Below, piece by piece: positions 6,047 to 6,540 of a stretch of 6,540 nt of DNA (positions within the stretch are counted from its first letter, which is position 1; each line of letters starts with the position of its first letter). This stretch comes from Alphaproteobacteria bacterium UBA7488 (GTDB taxonomy: Bacteria > Pseudomonadota > Alphaproteobacteria > CAAHEQ01 > UBA3637): the NCBI GenBank assembly GCA_002477185.1, contig DLOI01000005.1:9356-15895 (forward strand), in the 5' to 3' direction. Under the pieces are notes generated by a model, which ran no database searches, had not been told where the DNA came from, and saw only the letters and a list, made by a program, of their open reading frames with translations. Position numbers and translations under genes: made by a program.

Positions 6047-6540
6047 ATGAAAAAATTGATTAAGCCTAAGGCATTAAAAAAAGGAGATCTTATTGCAAGT
6101 GTTTCTCTTTCTTGGGGAGGGGCTGGATTATTTAAAAATCGGTATGAACAAGGTAAAAGACAGTTTGAAGATGCTTTTGGGGTTCATATTATAGAAGCTC
6201 CGAATTCATTGTTAGAACCTGAGATTCTTTGCAATTCTCCAGAAAAACGTTTAGAAGATTTGATGTGGGCATTCGAAAATACAGACGTTAAAGCAGTTTT
6301 AACAAATATCGGGGGGGACGATACCGTTCGCTTGTTGCCATTAATGGATGTCAGCCATTTTGAGAAAATTAAAAATAATCCAAAGATTTTTATGGGAATG
6401 TCTGATACTACAGTTAATCATTTTATGTGCCTTTATTCTGGGATTCATTCATTTTATTCACCTAGTTTGATGTTTGGATATGCGGAGAACGGAGGAATTC
6501 CAGACTATATAGTTCAGAACACGAAAAAAACACTTTTTTC
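6047..6540 (+). CDS. S66-family serine carboxypeptidase, MccF-like (N-terminal part, cut by window edge)
   Basis: The first 164 residues of an S66-family (LD-carboxypeptidase/MccF) protein; the frame is open to the right edge. KPKALKKGDLIASVSLS (6-22) is the first strand, where the family has its opening P-x-x-L-x-x-GD-x-I-A motif. TNIGGDDTVRLLP (86-98) matches the family GG loop, and GMSDTT (117-122) is the nucleophile elbow with Ser119 as catalytic Ser. The following FYSPSLMFGYAENGG resembles the MccF branch (FYGP...E-x-G) more than cell-wall LdcA enzymes. The Glu and His of the triad lie beyond the window. MccF cleaves the amide bond between the peptide-derived aminoacyl part and the nucleotide of processed microcin C and so gives immunity. 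The start ATG lies 54 bases after the operon, with only a weak AGAAG ribosome site at 6037-6041. It could belong to the same pathway or be an unrelated recycling peptidase; I favour immunity. Confidence 0.85.
   Translation, partial: MKKLIKPKALKKGDLIASVSLSWGGAGLFKNRYEQGKRQFEDAFGVHIIEAPNSLLEPEILCNSPEKRLEDLMWAFENTDVKAVLTNIGGDDTVRLLPLMDVSHFEKIKNNPKIFMGMSDTTVNHFMCLYSGIHSFYSPSLMFGYAENGGIPDYIVQNTKKTLF

Noticed and set aside
1..6540. CRISPR arrays, tRNA or rRNA genes, transposases
   Set aside because: No regularly spaced repeats, cloverleaf-like sequence, rRNA sequence or transposase motifs were seen on reading either strand.

Overview
The window is AT-rich bacterial DNA from an organism I cannot name. 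Shine-Dalgarno sites, sigma70-like boxes and a MerR-type promoter point to an ordinary, probably Gram-negative, bacterium. The left end is visibly richer in G+C than the right two-thirds, which suggests an acquired block joined to more native sequence.

Layout, left to right. (1) 15-1004, minus: a membrane-anchored alpha/beta hydrolase with a Cys nucleophile, behind a textbook MerR-type promoter (a dyad inside a 19-bp spacer, 1044-1074). (2) 1075-1356: no supported gene. (3) 1412-1885, plus: a small P-loop kinase/ATPase of the AAA_33 (zeta-toxin-like) type. (4) 1886-2056: a short non-coding stretch with inverted repeats. (5) 2057-2815, minus: a broken two-domain cytidine deaminase gene that is only visible when three frames are joined. 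(6) 2960-5992, plus: a tightly overlapping four-gene operon of a class I SAM methyltransferase-like protein, two tandem dCTP-deaminase/dUTPase-fold proteins and a fold-type III PLP decarboxylase-like protein. (7) 6047 to the right edge, plus: the N-terminal half of an S66-family serine peptidase of the MccF type, running off the window.

How the genes may work together (inference). A SAM-binding enzyme, a PLP decarboxylase-like enzyme and an MccF-type peptidase recall three parts of the microcin C system: MccD and the N-terminal domain of MccE add an aminopropyl group to the peptidyl nucleotide, and MccF gives immunity. Here they come with two nucleotide-binding-fold proteins and, next door, a dead cytidine deaminase. 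This suggests a nucleoside- or nucleotide-based small molecule, perhaps a peptidyl-nucleotide 'Trojan horse' antibiotic. No ThiF/MccB-like adenylyltransferase, exporter or convincing precursor peptide lies in the window, so the assignment is a hypothesis; such genes would have to lie to the right. The two dCTP-deaminase-like paralogs have complementary active-site losses, which suggests a hetero-oligomer or a new chemistry.
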